Notes: generated by a model from the sequence alone, not told the origin. A stretch of DNA of 64,000 nt from Phenylobacterium glaciei (GCF_016772415.1 NZ_JAGSGD010000001.1:3249501-3313500), one strand, 5' to 3'; positions 43,249 through 55,231 are shown, counted from the stretch's first letter. A program made the numbers and translations.

Positions 43249-44688
43249 TCAGGCGTGCACGGCCGGCCAACGCCCTGTGCCGCCGTTGTCGATCAGCAGG
43301 CCGGTCAGGGTGCGGTCGGTGTGCTGCGCGCGCCAGGTGAGCATGGCCTGGGCGTGTGACAGCACGACACTGGTGTCGGTGACAGGCGTCCGCCAGGTGG
43401 GGTCGGCGGCCAGGTCGAAACACAGCCAGGCGCCGTCGCCGAACTGGACATAGGCGGCGGTGTCGGAACGCAGCACGGCCAGGTTCTGCTGTTCCAGCCG
43501 CCGGTCCCAGGGCCAGGCCTGCGGGCCCTTGGCGATGTTGGAGCCACGCCAGTCGAACTCCCAGTGGGCGGCGGCGCGCCACTGCGGCGGGTCCTCGCCC
43601 GCGAGGAAGGGCGTCAGCGGCAGGCCGTCGCACTGGTCGGGGACCGGAACACCCATGGCCTCGCAGAGGGTGGGCAGGACATCGACGTTCTCGGTGAAGC
43701 GGTCGACCACCGTGCCGTGGGCCTGCGGCGCGCGCGGATCCCGCACGATGCCCAGGATATGATAGCTCTCCTCGAAGAAGCCCGACTTCTGGATCAGGCC
43801 GTGGTCGCCCAGTTGCTCGCCGTGGTCGGCGGTGACGACGATGAAGGTGTCCTGCCACTGGCCCGAGGCCTCCAGGGCGGCCCAGAGGCGGCCAAGCTGG
43901 TGATCGACCTCGCTGACCATGCCGAAATACTGGGCCTGGAGCTGGGCCATCTCGGTGGCGTCCTCCGGCGCGCCCATCGCCCGCAGCAGGCCGTCATGCA
44001 GGCGGTGGCGGTCGTCCGAGGGCGCGATGGGCGGGGCCATGTCGGCGGGATCGTACATCGTCGCGAAGTGACCCGCCGCGCCGTAGGGCGGGTGGGGACG
44101 AAGCTGGGACAGGTGGGCGAACCAGGGGCCGTCCTGGGCCTCGATCCAGTCCAGCAGGACGTCGGTGTGGTAGGCCGACAGGCTGTGCTCGGCGGGGCGG
44201 CCGGGCTCGCCGCCCACCGCGCCCTCATAGTCGTCGGGAACCTCGTGGCCGAGGCTCCGCAGCCAGTCGATCCAGACGCCGGGATTGTGGGTGGCGAAGT
44301 TGAGGCCCACCTCGAAGCCCGGCAACACGCCCTCCCAGGACTTGAAGCGCGGGTCGTCGAGGCCGGTCGTGTCGCGGGGGTCCACCGCCTGGTCGGTGTA
44401 GCCGAACAGGGTCGGCGTGTAGCCCGCCCGCCGGGCGGCCTTGGCGAGGTTGTCGAAGCGCCGGTCCAGCGGCGTGCCGTTGGCCACCACCCGGTGATTG
44501 AGCTGGTAGGTCCCTGTGTAGAGGCTGGCGCGGCCCGGACTGCAGGGCGCGGCCTGGCTGTAGTGGCGGGCGAACCGCACGCCCTCGCGGGCCAGCCGGT
44601 CCAGGTGCGGGGTCCGCACGATCGGGTGACCGGCGCAGGCGAGCGCGTCGCCGCGGAACTGATCGAGGGTGATGAAGAGGATGTTCAC
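43249..44688 (-). CDS. Sulfatase / phosphonate monoester hydrolase family enzyme
   Basis: The 479-residue enzyme has the alkaline-phosphatase superfamily metal site starting FITLDQFRGD and the formylglycine motif CSPGRASLYTG (Cys49, Arg53), which needs a maturing enzyme. The CxPxR type, HGDHG-like block DHGEQLGDHGLIQKSGFFEES and absence of a signal peptide point to a cytoplasmic sulfatase or phosphonate monoester hydrolase. Substrate unknown. It lies upstream of, and on the same strand as, the ligase-DUF1499 gene, with 112 bases between. Confidence 0.9.
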   Translation of the reverse strand: MNILFITLDQFRGDALACAGHPIVRTPHLDRLAREGVRFARHYSQAAPCSPGRASLYTGTYQLNHRVVANGTPLDRRFDNLAKAARRAGYTPTLFGYTDQAVDPRDTTGLDDPRFKSWEGVLPGFEVGLNFATHNPGVWIDWLRSLGHEVPDDYEGAVGGEPGRPAEHSLSAYHTDVLLDWIEAQDGPWFAHLSQLRPHPPYGAAGHFATMYDPADMAPPIAPSDDRHRLHDGLLRAMGAPEDATEMAQLQAQYFGMVSEVDHQLGRLWAALEASGQWQDTFIVVTADHGEQLGDHGLIQKSGFFEESYHILGIVRDPRAPQAHGTVVDRFTENVDVLPTLCEAMGVPVPDQCDGLPLTPFLAGEDPPQWRAAAHWEFDWRGSNIAKGPQAWPWDRRLEQQNLAVLRSDTAAYVQFGDGAWLCFDLAADPTWRTPVTDTSVVLSHAQAMLTWRAQHTDRTLTGLLIDNGGTGRWPAVHA

Positions 44689-44760
44689 CGCTCACAATGA
44701 CCGCAGCTTCACCGCGAAGGGAAGCGGAGGTTGTCTGGCGAGCTGAGCGCTCCCCAGCCC

Positions 44761-45198
44761 TTAGACCATCGCGGTGCGGGCGACCTGCGCGCTAGGCAGT
44801 GGGGTGGCCGGGGCGTGACGGCGGAACTGACGGGCGACACGCTCCAGCATATCGGCGCCGCTGAAAGGCTTGATCAGGCAATCGCGGGCGCCGAGCTTCA
44901 CCGCCCGCTGGATGTCCTCGGCAGACAGCTTCTTGCCCATCACCAGCACGGGAAAATGGATACCGTCGCCCCGCGGGTTGAGGGCGCGCAGCACGTCGAA
45001 GCCGTCCATCTCCGGCAGGTTCAGCTCCAGGACTATGGCGGCCGGGCGGGCTGTCTTGATGGTCTCCAGGGCGGCGGGGCCCGTGCGGGCGACAAAGGTA
45101 TGGCAGCCGGCGAGGTCGAAACGAATCTGCAGCAGCTCCAGCACGGTGCGGTCGACGTCGCAGATCAGGATTCTGCGGCCCTGGCTCTCAAGGTTCAT
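44761..45198 (-). CDS. Receiver-domain protein with Glu in place of the phosphoacceptor Asp
   Basis: The 145-residue protein is one receiver domain with a short tail. It has ILICDVD (acidic pocket Asp14, Asp16) and the lysine in DCLIKPFSG. The phosphoacceptor position is Glu58 in IVLELNLPEMDG, and the conserved Thr/Ser is replaced (LVMGKK). Glu can mimic a phosphorylated receiver, so it may be constitutively active or serve as a scaffold. No output domain. It follows, 33 bases downstream, a gene of unknown function on the same strand. Confidence 0.88.
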   Translation of the reverse strand: MNLESQGRRILICDVDRTVLELLQIRFDLAGCHTFVARTGPAALETIKTARPAAIVLELNLPEMDGFDVLRALNPRGDGIHFPVLVMGKKLSAEDIQRAVKLGARDCLIKPFSGADMLERVARQFRRHAPATPLPSAQVARTAMV

Positions 45199-45231
45199 CG
45201 GGCGTCCCCGTTTCGCATCGCGCCGGCGGCG

Positions 45232-45624
45232 TCAGAACAGGTCAAGGTCGCCCGCCTCGTCGCCGTCATTGATGCCCTTCTCCTCACCGCCGAGGGCGCT
45301 GAACATGCGGTCGGCCAGGGCGCCGAGGGTCATCCCACCCAGCGCGTCCTCCACGGAGGCGGTCACCTCCTCGGGGATTCCGGCGCTGAGGTGGCGGGCG
45401 AAGGTCGAGAGGCTGGTGAGCTGCTGGCCCAGCAGATCGACCGTGTGCATGCCCTCCACCAGCTTCTCGCGGTGCTCCGGCGGCAGGATGGTCATCAGTT
45501 GACCGATCAGGACGTCGAGCTTCATGCAGCGGGCGCCGGCCAGTTCGATCTCCCAGGCCAGGACCCCCACCATGCTGGACACGCTGGCCTCCAACACCTC
45601 GGCGGTCTGTAGTTGCGCGCCCAT
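45232..45624 (-). CDS. Conserved hypothetical protein, partner of the pseudo-receiver
   Basis: The 130-residue protein is mainly helical: an N-terminal helix pair (LEASVSSMVGVLAWEIELAGARCMKLDVLI) and a middle helix region (LVEGMHTVDLLGQQLTSLSTFARHL). It ends in an acidic tail, DGDEAGDLDLF. Short acidic-aromatic C-termini of that kind bind receiver domains in CheZ-like proteins, so interaction with the downstream receiver is an inference. No signal peptide or membrane segment. A dyad, CCGATCT and AGATCGG (45629-45652), lies just upstream. Confidence 0.6.
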   Translation of the reverse strand: MGAQLQTAEVLEASVSSMVGVLAWEIELAGARCMKLDVLIGQLMTILPPEHREKLVEGMHTVDLLGQQLTSLSTFARHLSAGIPEEVTASVEDALGGMTLGALADRMFSALGGEEKGINDGDEAGDLDLF

Positions 45625-45736
45625 AACACCGATCTCCGAATTGCAAGATCGGACCCTGGGGCGCAGTGCCTAACAGAGCGTGAACCCGGATGGAGGTGAG
45701 ACGAACTCCCACTATGTCCAGCCCGCGGTCGGTCGG

Positions 45737-47230
45737 TCAGCCGCGCGCGTAGCGGATCGACCAGGCTTCCGTGGAGTCCTCAGCCGGGCCGGAGGCGTCG
45801 ACGTGGGTCCAGGTCACCTCGCCGACATCGCGGTCGAGCTGCATCTGGAGGGTGGCTTGAGTCGCATCCGACGCGTCGCCGGTGCGGCCCTCGATACGGG
45901 CGGCGAGGATCTCGGGCGCGGCCTCCAGCCAGACGCCGTGGAAGGTGACCCCCATCTCGGCGGCCAGAGCCTCGGCGCGGGCGCGCAGGCCCGGCGCGAT
46001 GAAGGTGGCGTCCAGGACCACCGCACGGCCGGCGGCCAGCAGGGCGCGGGCGTCGGCGAACATCGTGTCGTAGACCTCCTGGTAGAAGGCCGGGGAATAG
46101 ACGGCGGAGCTGAGCTTGGCGTCCGGCGCGACGCCGAGCAGGCGCTTGCGGACCTCGTCGGTACGCAGCACCACCGCGCCGGGCGAGGCGCCGAGGCCGG
46201 GGGCGATCAGGCGCGCGAAGGTGGACTTGCCGGTTCCCGAGAGTCCGCCGACCGCCGCCAGGCAGGGCGCCACCGGGATCAGGTGGGCGATGGCGGCGTC
46301 GAGATAGGCCACGGCCCCCGCATCGTCGCCGCTATAGGCGCAGACGTGGGACCGGACGGCGGCGCGAACCGAGAGCATAAGCGGCAAGGCGGCCATGCCG
46401 GCCCGTAGCTCGTCGCCCCAGCCCCGGGCGGCCTGGTCGAAATAGGCCGACAGCGCGCGGACCGCCGCGTCGGAGCGCCGGCGGAACTGCAGATCCATCA
46501 GCAGGAAGGCCAGGTCGTACTGGACGTCGATCTCCGACAGCACGTCGTTGAACTCGATGCAGTCGAACAGGATCGGGCGGCCGTCCTCCAACAGGATATT
46601 CCCCAGGTGCAGGTCGCCGTGGCAGTGGCGGCCGAAGCCCGCCGCCTTGCGGGCCTCCAGCAGGGGCTCCAGGCGGTGGTACTCGGCGTCGGTGGCGATG
46701 ACCGCCTGCTCGACGCGCTCGGTCCCCAGACGGGCGGCCAGGCCCCGCAGCAGCTGGGCGTTGGAGTCGATGGTGTATTTCAGCGCCTTGCCGCCACCGC
46801 CGTTGGGGCGCACCGGCGCCTGCGCATGGAAGCCGGCCACCGTGCGGCCCAGCGCGTCGGCGAGTTGGCCGTCCACGGCCCAGGGCTGGGCGGCCAGCAC
46901 CGCATGCTCATCGAAGCGGCGCATCTCCAGGGCGAACTCGACCGTCTCGCCGGCGCCGTCCAGTTCCAGGCCACCGTCGCTGGTCCGCGTGACCTTCCGG
47001 ACCGCGCGGTAGATGTCCGAGGCCGCGGCGCGGTTGAAGCTCAGTTCGCGCTCCAGGGCCCAGTGGCGCAGGTCGAGGGTGGAGTAGTCGAGATAGCCCA
47101 GCTCCACCCGGCGCTTGACCTTGAAGGCCTGCTCGCCGGCCAGATAGACCCGGGCGCAGGCGGTCTCGATGGCGCGGTCGGCCTTGGCCTCGAACCAGGC
47201 GGCGACCTCGGCTTCCTGCGGATCGGTCAA
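45737..47230 (-). CDS. Aminoglycoside-phosphotransferase-like and P-loop kinase fusion
   Basis: The 497-residue protein has an APH-like kinase half ([17 protein letters not shown], then [27 protein letters not shown] with the Brenner-like HGDLHLGN and IFDCIEF motifs) and an AAA-type P-loop half ([18 protein letters not shown], with Asp in [10 protein letters not shown]). This two-part family is widespread and probably phosphorylates a small molecule. It starts at TTG 47230, which overlaps the pdxH stop by one codon (TTGA). That makes it translationally coupled and explains the missing ATG. Substrate unknown. Confidence 0.88.
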   Translation of the reverse strand: MTDPQEAEVAAWFEAKADRAIETACARVYLAGEQAFKVKRRVELGYLDYSTLDLRHWALERELSFNRAAASDIYRAVRKVTRTSDGGLELDGAGETVEFALEMRRFDEHAVLAAQPWAVDGQLADALGRTVAGFHAQAPVRPNGGGGKALKYTIDSNAQLLRGLAARLGTERVEQAVIATDAEYHRLEPLLEARKAAGFGRHCHGDLHLGNILLEDGRPILFDCIEFNDVLSEIDVQYDLAFLLMDLQFRRRSDAAVRALSAYFDQAARGWGDELRAGMAALPLMLSVRAAVRSHVCAYSGDDAGAVAYLDAAIAHLIPVAPCLAAVGGLSGTGKSTFARLIAPGLGASPGAVVLRTDEVRKRLLGVAPDAKLSSAVYSPAFYQEVYDTMFADARALLAAGRAVVLDATFIAPGLRARAEALAAEMGVTFHGVWLEAAPEILAARIEGRTGDASDATQATLQMQLDRDVGEVTWTHVDASGPAEDSTEAWSIRYARG

Positions 47231-47892
47231 GGATAGAGCCGCTGGGTGGTCCAGCCCGAGCCCTCGCGCACGAACACCAGCCGTTCGTGCAGGCGGAAGG
47301 GGCGGTCGCGCCAGAACTCGATGACGTGGGGGGTGATGCGGAAGCCGCGCCAGTGGGGCGGGCGCGGAACCTTGCCGAGGCCGAACTTCAGGCCGTACTC
47401 GGCGATGCGCTTTTCCAGGGCCAGGCGGTCGGGCAGGGCCTGCGACTGCTGGGAGGCCCAGCCGCCGATCTGGGCGGGCTTGGCGCGGGTGGCCCAATAG
47501 GCGTCGGCCTCGGCCTCGCTGACGTGGGAGACGGGCCCACGCACCCGGACCTGGCGGCGCAGGGACTTCCAGTGGAACAGCAGCCCGGCCTGAGGGTTGG
47601 CCGCCAGCTCCAGGCCCTTGGCGCTCTGTTCGTTGGAATAGAAGACGAAGCCGCGCTCGTCGGCGTCCTTCAGCAGCACCATCCGCACGTCGGGCAGGCC
47701 GGCCGCGTCGGCGGTGGCGAGCGCCATGGCGTTGGCGTCGTTGGGCTCCTTGACCACGGCCTCCGCCAGCCAGGCGGAGAACAGGGCCATGGGGTCCTCC
47801 TCCGACAGCAGCGGAAGCGGTGCGGCCTCCGTGACGCTGCGGACGTAGTCGTCCTCGGTGGGCGAGGCGGGGATGGCGGGCTTGTCACTCAT
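47227..47892 (-). CDS. pdxH: Pyridoxamine 5'-phosphate oxidase
   Basis: The 221-residue FMN enzyme oxidises pyridoxine or pyridoxamine 5'-phosphate to PLP in the cytoplasm. Signatures are [42 protein letters not shown], the WASQQSQ FMN contact and the C-terminus [16 protein letters not shown]...RLYP. The start at 47892 is chosen; the longer frame begins 30 bases earlier without support. The downstream kinase gene begins inside its stop. Confidence 0.96.
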   Translation of the reverse strand: MSDKPAIPASPTEDDYVRSVTEAAPLPLLSEEDPMALFSAWLAEAVVKEPNDANAMALATADAAGLPDVRMVLLKDADERGFVFYSNEQSAKGLELAANPQAGLLFHWKSLRRQVRVRGPVSHVSEAEADAYWATRAKPAQIGGWASQQSQALPDRLALEKRIAEYGLKFGLGKVPRPPHWRGFRITPHVIEFWRDRPFRLHERLVFVREGSGWTTQRLYP

Positions 47893-47973
47893 GGTTCCGC
47901 ATATAGCGCAGAGGTCGCTCAAGCGTCAGGGGCTTAACCCCCCATTGACCGCGTCTTCCTAAGACTGTGCGCG

Positions 47974-48684
47974 ATGGCTGGTGAGACCTCCACGACGATG
48001 AGCGCGAAACGGGCGCGCGAGGTGCTGGGGGCAGGCCCCCTCGCCGGTCCCGCCGAGCTGCGCCGCGCCTTCCGCGAGGCCGCCAAGCGCGCGCACCCCG
48101 ACCGCAAGGGGGGTGACGCCGAGCGCTTCCGCGAAGTCGTCGAGGCCTATCACATCCTGCAGACCGCCCCGGCTCCGCGGGATCGGGTCAGCCAGCCGCC
48201 GGCCACCGTCGCCCGGCCGATGGCCGCCTCCCCCACCCTTGCCGTGCCGCCGCTGATCGCCATGACCGGCGGGAAGGTGGAGCACCGGCTGCCCGACGGC
48301 CGCCGGGTGAAGATCGACCTGCCCCCCGGCATGCGGGCTGGCGACACCGTCCGGGCCGGGAACGCCGAACTCGAGGTCGCCATCCGTGGCGACGGCGAGA
48401 TGATGGTGCGCGGCGACGATCTGTGGATCACCGTGAAGATCGAGCCGCGCCTGCTGGCCGAGGGCGGCCGCATCGGGGTGGAGACCCCGCTGGGCCGCCG
48501 TGTCGTCTGGCTGACCAAGAAGGCGGGAGAACGCGGCCTGATCCGGCTGGTGGGCCAGGGTCTGCCGTCGCGGGGCCGCCACCGCCAGGGCCACCTGTTC
48601 CTGCGCCTGGCCGCCGACAGCGTCACGAGCGATTCTGCCGCCCGCGCCCAGCTCCGTCGGTTCGCCGCGGCCTGGGCGGCGTAG
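47974..48684 (+). CDS. J-domain (DnaJ-like) protein
   Basis: The 236-residue protein has a short J-domain with the essential AHPDRKGGD motif at residue 42 and a C-terminal region resembling the DnaJ substrate-binding domain (VKIDLPPGMRAGDTVRAGNAEL, then ITVKIEPRLLAEG). It lacks the zinc-finger and Gly/Phe regions, so it is a DnaJ-like co-chaperone rather than DnaJ. Divergent from pdxH, 81 bases between starts. It stands before aroC in the same orientation, separated by repeats. Confidence 0.88.
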   Translation: MAGETSTTMSAKRAREVLGAGPLAGPAELRRAFREAAKRAHPDRKGGDAERFREVVEAYHILQTAPAPRDRVSQPPATVARPMAASPTLAVPPLIAMTGGKVEHRLPDGRRVKIDLPPGMRAGDTVRAGNAELEVAIRGDGEMMVRGDDLWITVKIEPRLLAEGGRIGVETPLGRRVVWLTKKAGERGLIRLVGQGLPSRGRHRQGHLFLRLAADSVTSDSAARAQLRRFAAAWAA

Positions 48685-48724
48685 AGCCTTCCCGTTTCGA
48701 CTTCGAAACGGATGAGAAGGCTCT
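48683..48724. repeat. Hairpin repeat AGAGCCTTC / GAAGGCTCT
   Basis: AGAGCCTTC and GAAGGCTCT form the outer arms and CGTTTCG and CGAAACG the inner ones, giving a long imperfect stem just past the J-domain gene stop. It probably works as a terminator. Confidence 0.75.
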
Positions 48725-48738
48725 AACACTTGGAGTTT

Positions 48739-48789
48739 AGGGCGTGACGGGCGCCGGAACCGGTGGCCACTTCAGGCTGTCACGCCCTA
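48739..48789. repeat. Family C palindromic repeat
   Basis: TAGGGCGTGAC and GTCACGCCCTA form perfect outer arms around GGGCGCCGGAACCGGTGGCCAC and TTCAGGCT. This is the most symmetrical of the family C copies. It lies 35 bases upstream of the aroC ATG. Confidence 0.8.
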
Positions 48790-48823
48790 GCCATCCCAAC
48801 TCTGCGCGGTTAGAAGCGCGGCC

Positions 48824-49945
48824 ATGTCGCACAACAGCTTCGGCCATCTGTTCCGCGTGACCACCTGGGGCGAGAGCCATGGTCCGGCCCTGGGCTGCGT
48901 CGTCGACGGCTGTCCGCCAAACATCCAGCTCACCGCCGAAGAGGTCCAGGTCTGGCTCGACAAGCGCCGCCCTGGCCAGGGCAAGTTCGTCACCCAGCGC
49001 CAGGAGCCGGACGCGGTGAAGATCCTGTCGGGCGTGTTCGCCGACGAGCGCACCGACGGCCAGGTCACCACCGGCACGCCGATCTCGATGATCATCGAGA
49101 ACGTCGACCAGCGCAGCCGCGACTATGGTGAGATCGCCCAGGCCTTCCGCCCCGGCCACGCCGACTACGCCTATTTCGCCAAGTACGGGGTGCGCGATTA
49201 TCGCGGCGGCGGCCGGGCCTCGGCCCGGGAGACCGCCGCCCGGGTCGCCGCCGGCGCCGTGGCCCGCAAGATCCTCGGCGGCGTGACGATCCGCGGCGCC
49301 GTGGTGCAGATCGGGCCCCACGCCATCGACCGCAATCGCTTCGACTGGGACCAGACCACCGAGAACCCGTTCTGGTGCCCGGATCCCGCGATGGTCAGCG
49401 TCTGGGAAGAGCACCTTGAGACCGTGCGCAAGGCCGGCTCGTCGACCGGCGCCATCGTCGAGGTGGAAGCTGTGGGCGTGCCCGCCGGCTGGGGCGCGCC
49501 GATCTATGGCAAGCTGGACGCCGAACTGGCCGGGGCCCTGATGTCCATCAACGCCGCCAAGGGCGTGGAGGTGGGCGCGGGCTTCGCCTCGGCGGCCTTC
49601 TCCGGCGAGGAGAACGCCGACGAGATGCGCATGGGCAACGACGGCCCGATGTTCCTGTCCAACAGCGCCGGCGGCGTCCTGGGGGGCATCTCCACCGGAC
49701 AGTCGGTCGTGGCGCGTGTGGCGTTCAAACCGACCTCTTCGATCCTCTCCCTGCGCCAGTCGATCAATGAGGCCGGCGAGGAGATCGATCTGCGCACCAA
49801 GGGTCGCCACGACCCCTGCGTGGGCCTGCGCGCCGTGCCGGTGGTGGAGGCGATGACCGCCTGCGTCCTGGCCGACGCCTTCCTGCGGCACCGGGCCCAG
49901 ACGGGTGGCGGCGCCCACTTGCCCGGTAAAGTAGCAGACCGCTGA
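48824..49945 (+). CDS. aroC: Chorismate synthase
   Basis: The 373-residue enzyme makes chorismate from EPSP in the last shikimate step and needs reduced FMN. The three conserved blocks are present: [46 protein letters not shown], and [17 protein letters not shown] with the C-terminal [17 protein letters not shown]. Full length. It probably uses its own promoter downstream of the two hairpin repeats. Confidence 0.98.
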   Translation: MSHNSFGHLFRVTTWGESHGPALGCVVDGCPPNIQLTAEEVQVWLDKRRPGQGKFVTQRQEPDAVKILSGVFADERTDGQVTTGTPISMIIENVDQRSRDYGEIAQAFRPGHADYAYFAKYGVRDYRGGGRASARETAARVAAGAVARKILGGVTIRGAVVQIGPHAIDRNRFDWDQTTENPFWCPDPAMVSVWEEHLETVRKAGSSTGAIVEVEAVGVPAGWGAPIYGKLDAELAGALMSINAAKGVEVGAGFASAAFSGEENADEMRMGNDGPMFLSNSAGGVLGGISTGQSVVARVAFKPTSSILSLRQSINEAGEEIDLRTKGRHDPCVGLRAVPVVEAMTACVLADAFLRHRAQTGGGAHLPGKVADR

Positions 49946-50020
49946 CGCTTAGCTTGGCCGCGAAGCCAAGCTTCACATTGCGGCGCGCAGATCGATTTGA
50001 TCGCACAGCGTTATTGCCCG

Positions 50021-50037
50021 TTGACCGAACAGGTTCG
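50021..50037. promoter_or_regulatory. Shared 17-base palindromic element
   Basis: TTGACCGAACAGGTTCG is identical to 5241-5257. It contains CGAAC and GTTCG around AG, a short perfect inverted repeat. It lies 100 bases before the response regulator start. Confidence 0.4.
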
Positions 50038-50137
50038 ACGCCGGTATCTGAGCGCCTGCCGCGCCGCCGGTCCAGACACCTCCAACCGCCGCAGCGTCTA
50101 TTTTTCTAGGTTAGATTGTAGGGCGAACCCCAACCCC

Positions 50138-50662
50138 GTGCGGCTTGAAGTCCTCAAGATCCTGGTTGTCGACGACAACCACCACATGCGGATGATGCTG
50201 TCCGAAATCCTGCGCGCCGTGGGACTGCAGAACATCTACGAGGCCGGCGACGGGGCCGAGGCCCTGCAGCAGATGCGCGCCCATCCCATCGACATCGTCC
50301 TGACCGACCTGGCCATGGAGCCGCTGGACGGCCTCGATTTCGTGCGCCTGCTGCGCAATTCCCCCGACAGCCCCAACCCGATGATCCCGGTGATCATGAT
50401 CACCGGCCACTCGACCATGCGCCGGATCAGCGAGGCCCGCGACGTGGGCATCAACGAGTTCCTGGCCAAGCCGCTGACCACCCGCGGTGTGCTGGACCGG
50501 CTGCAGAAGGTCGTCGACCATCCGCGCCCCTATGTGCGGACCGACGACTACTTCGGCCCCGACCGCCGCCGCAAGGTGGACCCCAAGTACGAGGGGCCCC
50601 TGCGTCGCGCCGCCGACCGCCAGGCCGCGGGGCCGCAGGCGCGCCTGCCCACCAAGCGCTAG
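50138..50662 (+). CDS. CheY-like response regulator with basic C-terminal tail
   Basis: The 174-residue protein has a complete receiver: Asp12/Asp13 in VVDDN, phosphoacceptor Asp57 in LTDLAM, Thr89 and Lys111. The tail after residue 125 has conserved stretches, YFGPDRRRKVDPKYEGPLRRAAD, rich in Arg. Related CheY-like proteins in Caulobacter bind c-di-GMP with Arg-rich segments, so that is possible. The start is uncertain: GTG 50138 follows directly on a stretch without other start codons, and no ribosome binding site is obvious. Confidence 0.88.
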   Translation: MRLEVLKILVVDDNHHMRMMLSEILRAVGLQNIYEAGDGAEALQQMRAHPIDIVLTDLAMEPLDGLDFVRLLRNSPDSPNPMIPVIMITGHSTMRRISEARDVGINEFLAKPLTTRGVLDRLQKVVDHPRPYVRTDDYFGPDRRRKVDPKYEGPLRRAADRQAAGPQARLPTKR

Positions 50663-50739
50663 AAGGCCGCAGGGCGATCCTCGCCACGTTTTGGTATCGA
50701 TTGTGGGTTAACCCTGAGCGACCACCCGGGGACCCCGCC

Positions 50740-50964
50740 ATGACCATCGCCCGCACCGCCGCCACCGCGGCTCTGATCGCCGCGCTCGGCGTCTCGCAGT
50801 CCGGCTGCATCGCCATGGCCGCCGGCGCGGTCATCGGCACCGCCGTGGGCGTCACCGGCGCGGCCGTCGGCATGACCGCCAAGGGCGTGGGCATGGCGGG
50901 CCGTGCGATCATCCCCGGCGACAGCAAGAAGGACGACGAAGGCAAGGACCGCAAGCGGCGCTGA
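50740..50964 (+). CDS. Small lipoprotein
   Basis: The 74-residue protein has a lipoprotein leader (ARTAATAALIAALGVSQSGC), with the lipobox Cys at residue 23. The short mature part is Gly/Ala-rich, with repeats of GTAVGVTGAAVG type, and ends in Lys/Asp-rich charges. It resembles conserved Caulobacterales NF-type hypotheticals. Function unknown. It ends eight bases from the end of the convergent TonB receptor gene. Confidence 0.75.
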   Translation: MTIARTAATAALIAALGVSQSGCIAMAAGAVIGTAVGVTGAAVGMTAKGVGMAGRAIIPGDSKKDDEGKDRKRR

Positions 50965-50971
50965 TCGCGCC

Positions 50972-53386
<2,415 letters not shown>

Positions 53387-53470
53387 CGACGTTCCCCCCG
53401 GAAGCTTCACCGGGCGGCTTAGAGCTCAGGAAGCGGCCACGTCAACCCGTGAGGGTTGCAGTCGAAGGGC

Positions 53471-53845
53471 TTAGTCCACCGCCATCGAGCAGCTCTCGCT
53501 GATGGTCGGCCGCGAGACCACGATGCGGCACAGGCCCGGGAACGGGGCCTTCAGGCGCTCGGCGAAATAGAGGCAGAGGTGTTCGAGGGTCGGGCGTTCG
53601 AGGCCCGGCTTCTCGTTGAGCAGGCCGTGATCCAGCTCGGCGGCGACGGCGCGCAGGGCGGCGTCCAGGTCGGCCAGGTCGGCGACCCAGCCCACCGGCT
53701 CCTGCGGGGTCCCACGCACGGTGGCCTCCACCTTGAAGGAGTGGCCGTGCAGGCGCGAATAGGGCCGGTGCTCGGGCCCATCCTCAAAATAGTGCGCCGC
53801 GTCGAAGGTCGCGGCCTTGGTGATCTCGAAAATCGGGGTGGTCAT
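53471..53845 (-). CDS. queD: 6-carboxytetrahydropterin synthase QueD, variant active site
   Basis: The 124-residue enzyme makes 6-carboxy-tetrahydropterin from dihydroneopterin triphosphate in queuosine synthesis. The three zinc His are present: His18 in FDAAHYF and His33 and His35 in RLHGHSF. In E. coli QueD the catalytic Cys lies four residues before the HGH motif; here that position is Tyr29 (RPYSRLHGH). Other parts (WVADLADLDAALRAV, LDHGLLNEKPGLERPT) fit. It is encoded with queE and queC on the same strand, so the pathway role is safe even if the catalytic detail differs. Confidence 0.92.
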   Translation of the reverse strand: MTTPIFEITKAATFDAAHYFEDGPEHRPYSRLHGHSFKVEATVRGTPQEPVGWVADLADLDAALRAVAAELDHGLLNEKPGLERPTLEHLCLYFAERLKAPFPGLCRIVVSRPTISESCSMAVD

Positions 53846-53879
53846 TCGCTGTCTTTGGCTCGCTAAGCGCAGGCGCGGC

Positions 53880-54512
53880 TTAGGGAATGCCGAGATATTT
53901 GTGGGTTTGGACGCTTAAACGCCACTGGGGGTGGGCGAGGCAATAGGCGATCGCCGCCTGGGTGTTTTCCACTCTGGCGGGCCCGTCCATAGGTTGAAGG
54001 AGAAAGCGCTCGAAATCCCAGCCTTCGAAAGCAGCCGGATCGACGTTCACCTGCGGAAAGACCAGCTTCAGCTCCTGGCCCGTGCGCTGCACGACGGGGG
54101 CGGCGGCCTTGGGACTGACGCAGATCCAGTCGATCCCGGCCGGCGCCGCCAGGGTGCCGTTGGTCTCCAGCGCGATGGTGAAGCCGCGCGCATGCAGGGC
54201 GTCGATCAGGACGGGGTCCAGCTGCAGCAGGGGCTCGCCGCCGGTGCAGACCACCAGACGGTTGTCGGGGCCGCCGGTCCACTTGGCGGCCACGGCGTCG
54301 GCCAGGGCGTCGGCGGTGGGAAAGCGGCCGCCGCCCTCCCCGTCCATGCCCACGAAGTCGGTGTCGCAGAAGCTGCAGACGGCGGTGGCCCGGTCCTGCT
54401 CGCGGCCGCTCCACAGGTTGCAGCCGGAAAAGCGGCAGAAGACGGCGGGACGGCCGGCCTGTCCTCCCTCCCCCTGCAGGGTCAGGAAGATCTCCTTGAC
54501 CGAATAGCTCAC
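53880..54512 (-). CDS. queE: 7-carboxy-7-deazaguanine synthase QueE (radical SAM)
   Basis: The 210-residue radical-SAM enzyme rearranges carboxy-tetrahydropterin to 7-carboxy-7-deazaguanine. The cluster ligands form the C-x14-C-x2-C variant: GCNLW...[10 protein letters not shown]. The substrate part [22 protein letters not shown] and later [13 protein letters not shown] fit. Starts at GTG 54512, overlapping the queC stop (GTGA), so the two are translationally coupled. Confidence 0.94.
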   Translation of the reverse strand: MSYSVKEIFLTLQGEGGQAGRPAVFCRFSGCNLWSGREQDRATAVCSFCDTDFVGMDGEGGGRFPTADALADAVAAKWTGGPDNRLVVCTGGEPLLQLDPVLIDALHARGFTIALETNGTLAAPAGIDWICVSPKAAAPVVQRTGQELKLVFPQVNVDPAAFEGWDFERFLLQPMDGPARVENTQAAIAYCLAHPQWRLSVQTHKYLGIP

Positions 54513-55231
54513 AGGGCCAGCTCCGGACGCCCGGCGGCGACCCACTCGTTCCAGCCCTTCACCCGCAGGTCGCAGGCCGGGCAATCGCCGCAGCCGTGGC
54601 CCCAGGCGTGCAGCTCGCCGCGTTCGCCGCGGTAGCAGGTGTGGCTGTCGGCGACGATCAGCTCCACCAGGGCCTCGCCGCCGAGGGTCTTCGACAACGC
54701 CCAGGTTTGCGCCTTGGTCAGCTTCATCAGCGGGGTCTCGATGACGAAGTCCTGGGCCATGCCCATGTTCAGGGCGGTCTGCAGCGCGTCGAGGGTGTCG
54801 CGGCGGCAGTCGGGATAGCCGGAGAAGTCGGTCTCGCACATGCCGCCCACCAGGAAGCCGGCGTTGCGGCGGTCGGCCAGCGCCGCGGCATAGGTCAGGA
54901 ACACCAGGTTGCGGCCAGGGACGAAGGTGTTGGGCAGGCCCTTCTCGGTGATCTCGAAAGCGCGCTGCGTGGTCATGGCGGTCTCGCCGACCGCGCCGAA
55001 CCCGGTCAGGTCGAGGACGTGGTCGCAGCCGAGCTTGCCGGCCCACTGGGGAAAGCGCTCGACGATGCCGGCGCGGACCACCTGGCGCTGGGCCATCTCC
55101 ACGGCGTGGCGCTGGCCATAGTCGAAGCCGACGGTCTCGACATGGTCATGGCGCTCCAGGGCCCAGGCCAGGCACACGCTGGAGTCCTGGCCGCCGGAGA
55201 ACAGCACGAGGGCGCGGGAGGGTTGGCTCAT
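54509..55231 (-). CDS. queC: 7-cyano-7-deazaguanine synthase QueC
   Basis: The 240-residue enzyme converts carboxydeazaguanine to preQ0 using ATP and ammonia. The PP-loop is [14 protein letters not shown] at the N-terminus. The zinc site is the Cys cluster [12 protein letters not shown] near the end, and [13 protein letters not shown] and [14 protein letters not shown] are family blocks. First gene of queC-queE-queD. An in-frame ATG nine bases upstream (55240) is possible, but MSQPSRALV matches family starts. Confidence 0.96.
   Translation of the reverse strand: MSQPSRALVLFSGGQDSSVCLAWALERHDHVETVGFDYGQRHAVEMAQRQVVRAGIVERFPQWAGKLGCDHVLDLTGFGAVGETAMTTQRAFEITEKGLPNTFVPGRNLVFLTYAAALADRRNAGFLVGGMCETDFSGYPDCRRDTLDALQTALNMGMAQDFVIETPLMKLTKAQTWALSKTLGGEALVELIVADSHTCYRGERGELHAWGHGCGDCPACDLRVKGWNEWVAAGRPELAL

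Noticed and set aside
43181-43858. A 225-codon minus-strand frame overlapping the end of the sulfatase gene
   Set aside because: A shifted-frame shadow of the sulfatase gene; it is Arg/Pro/Ala-rich without domains.
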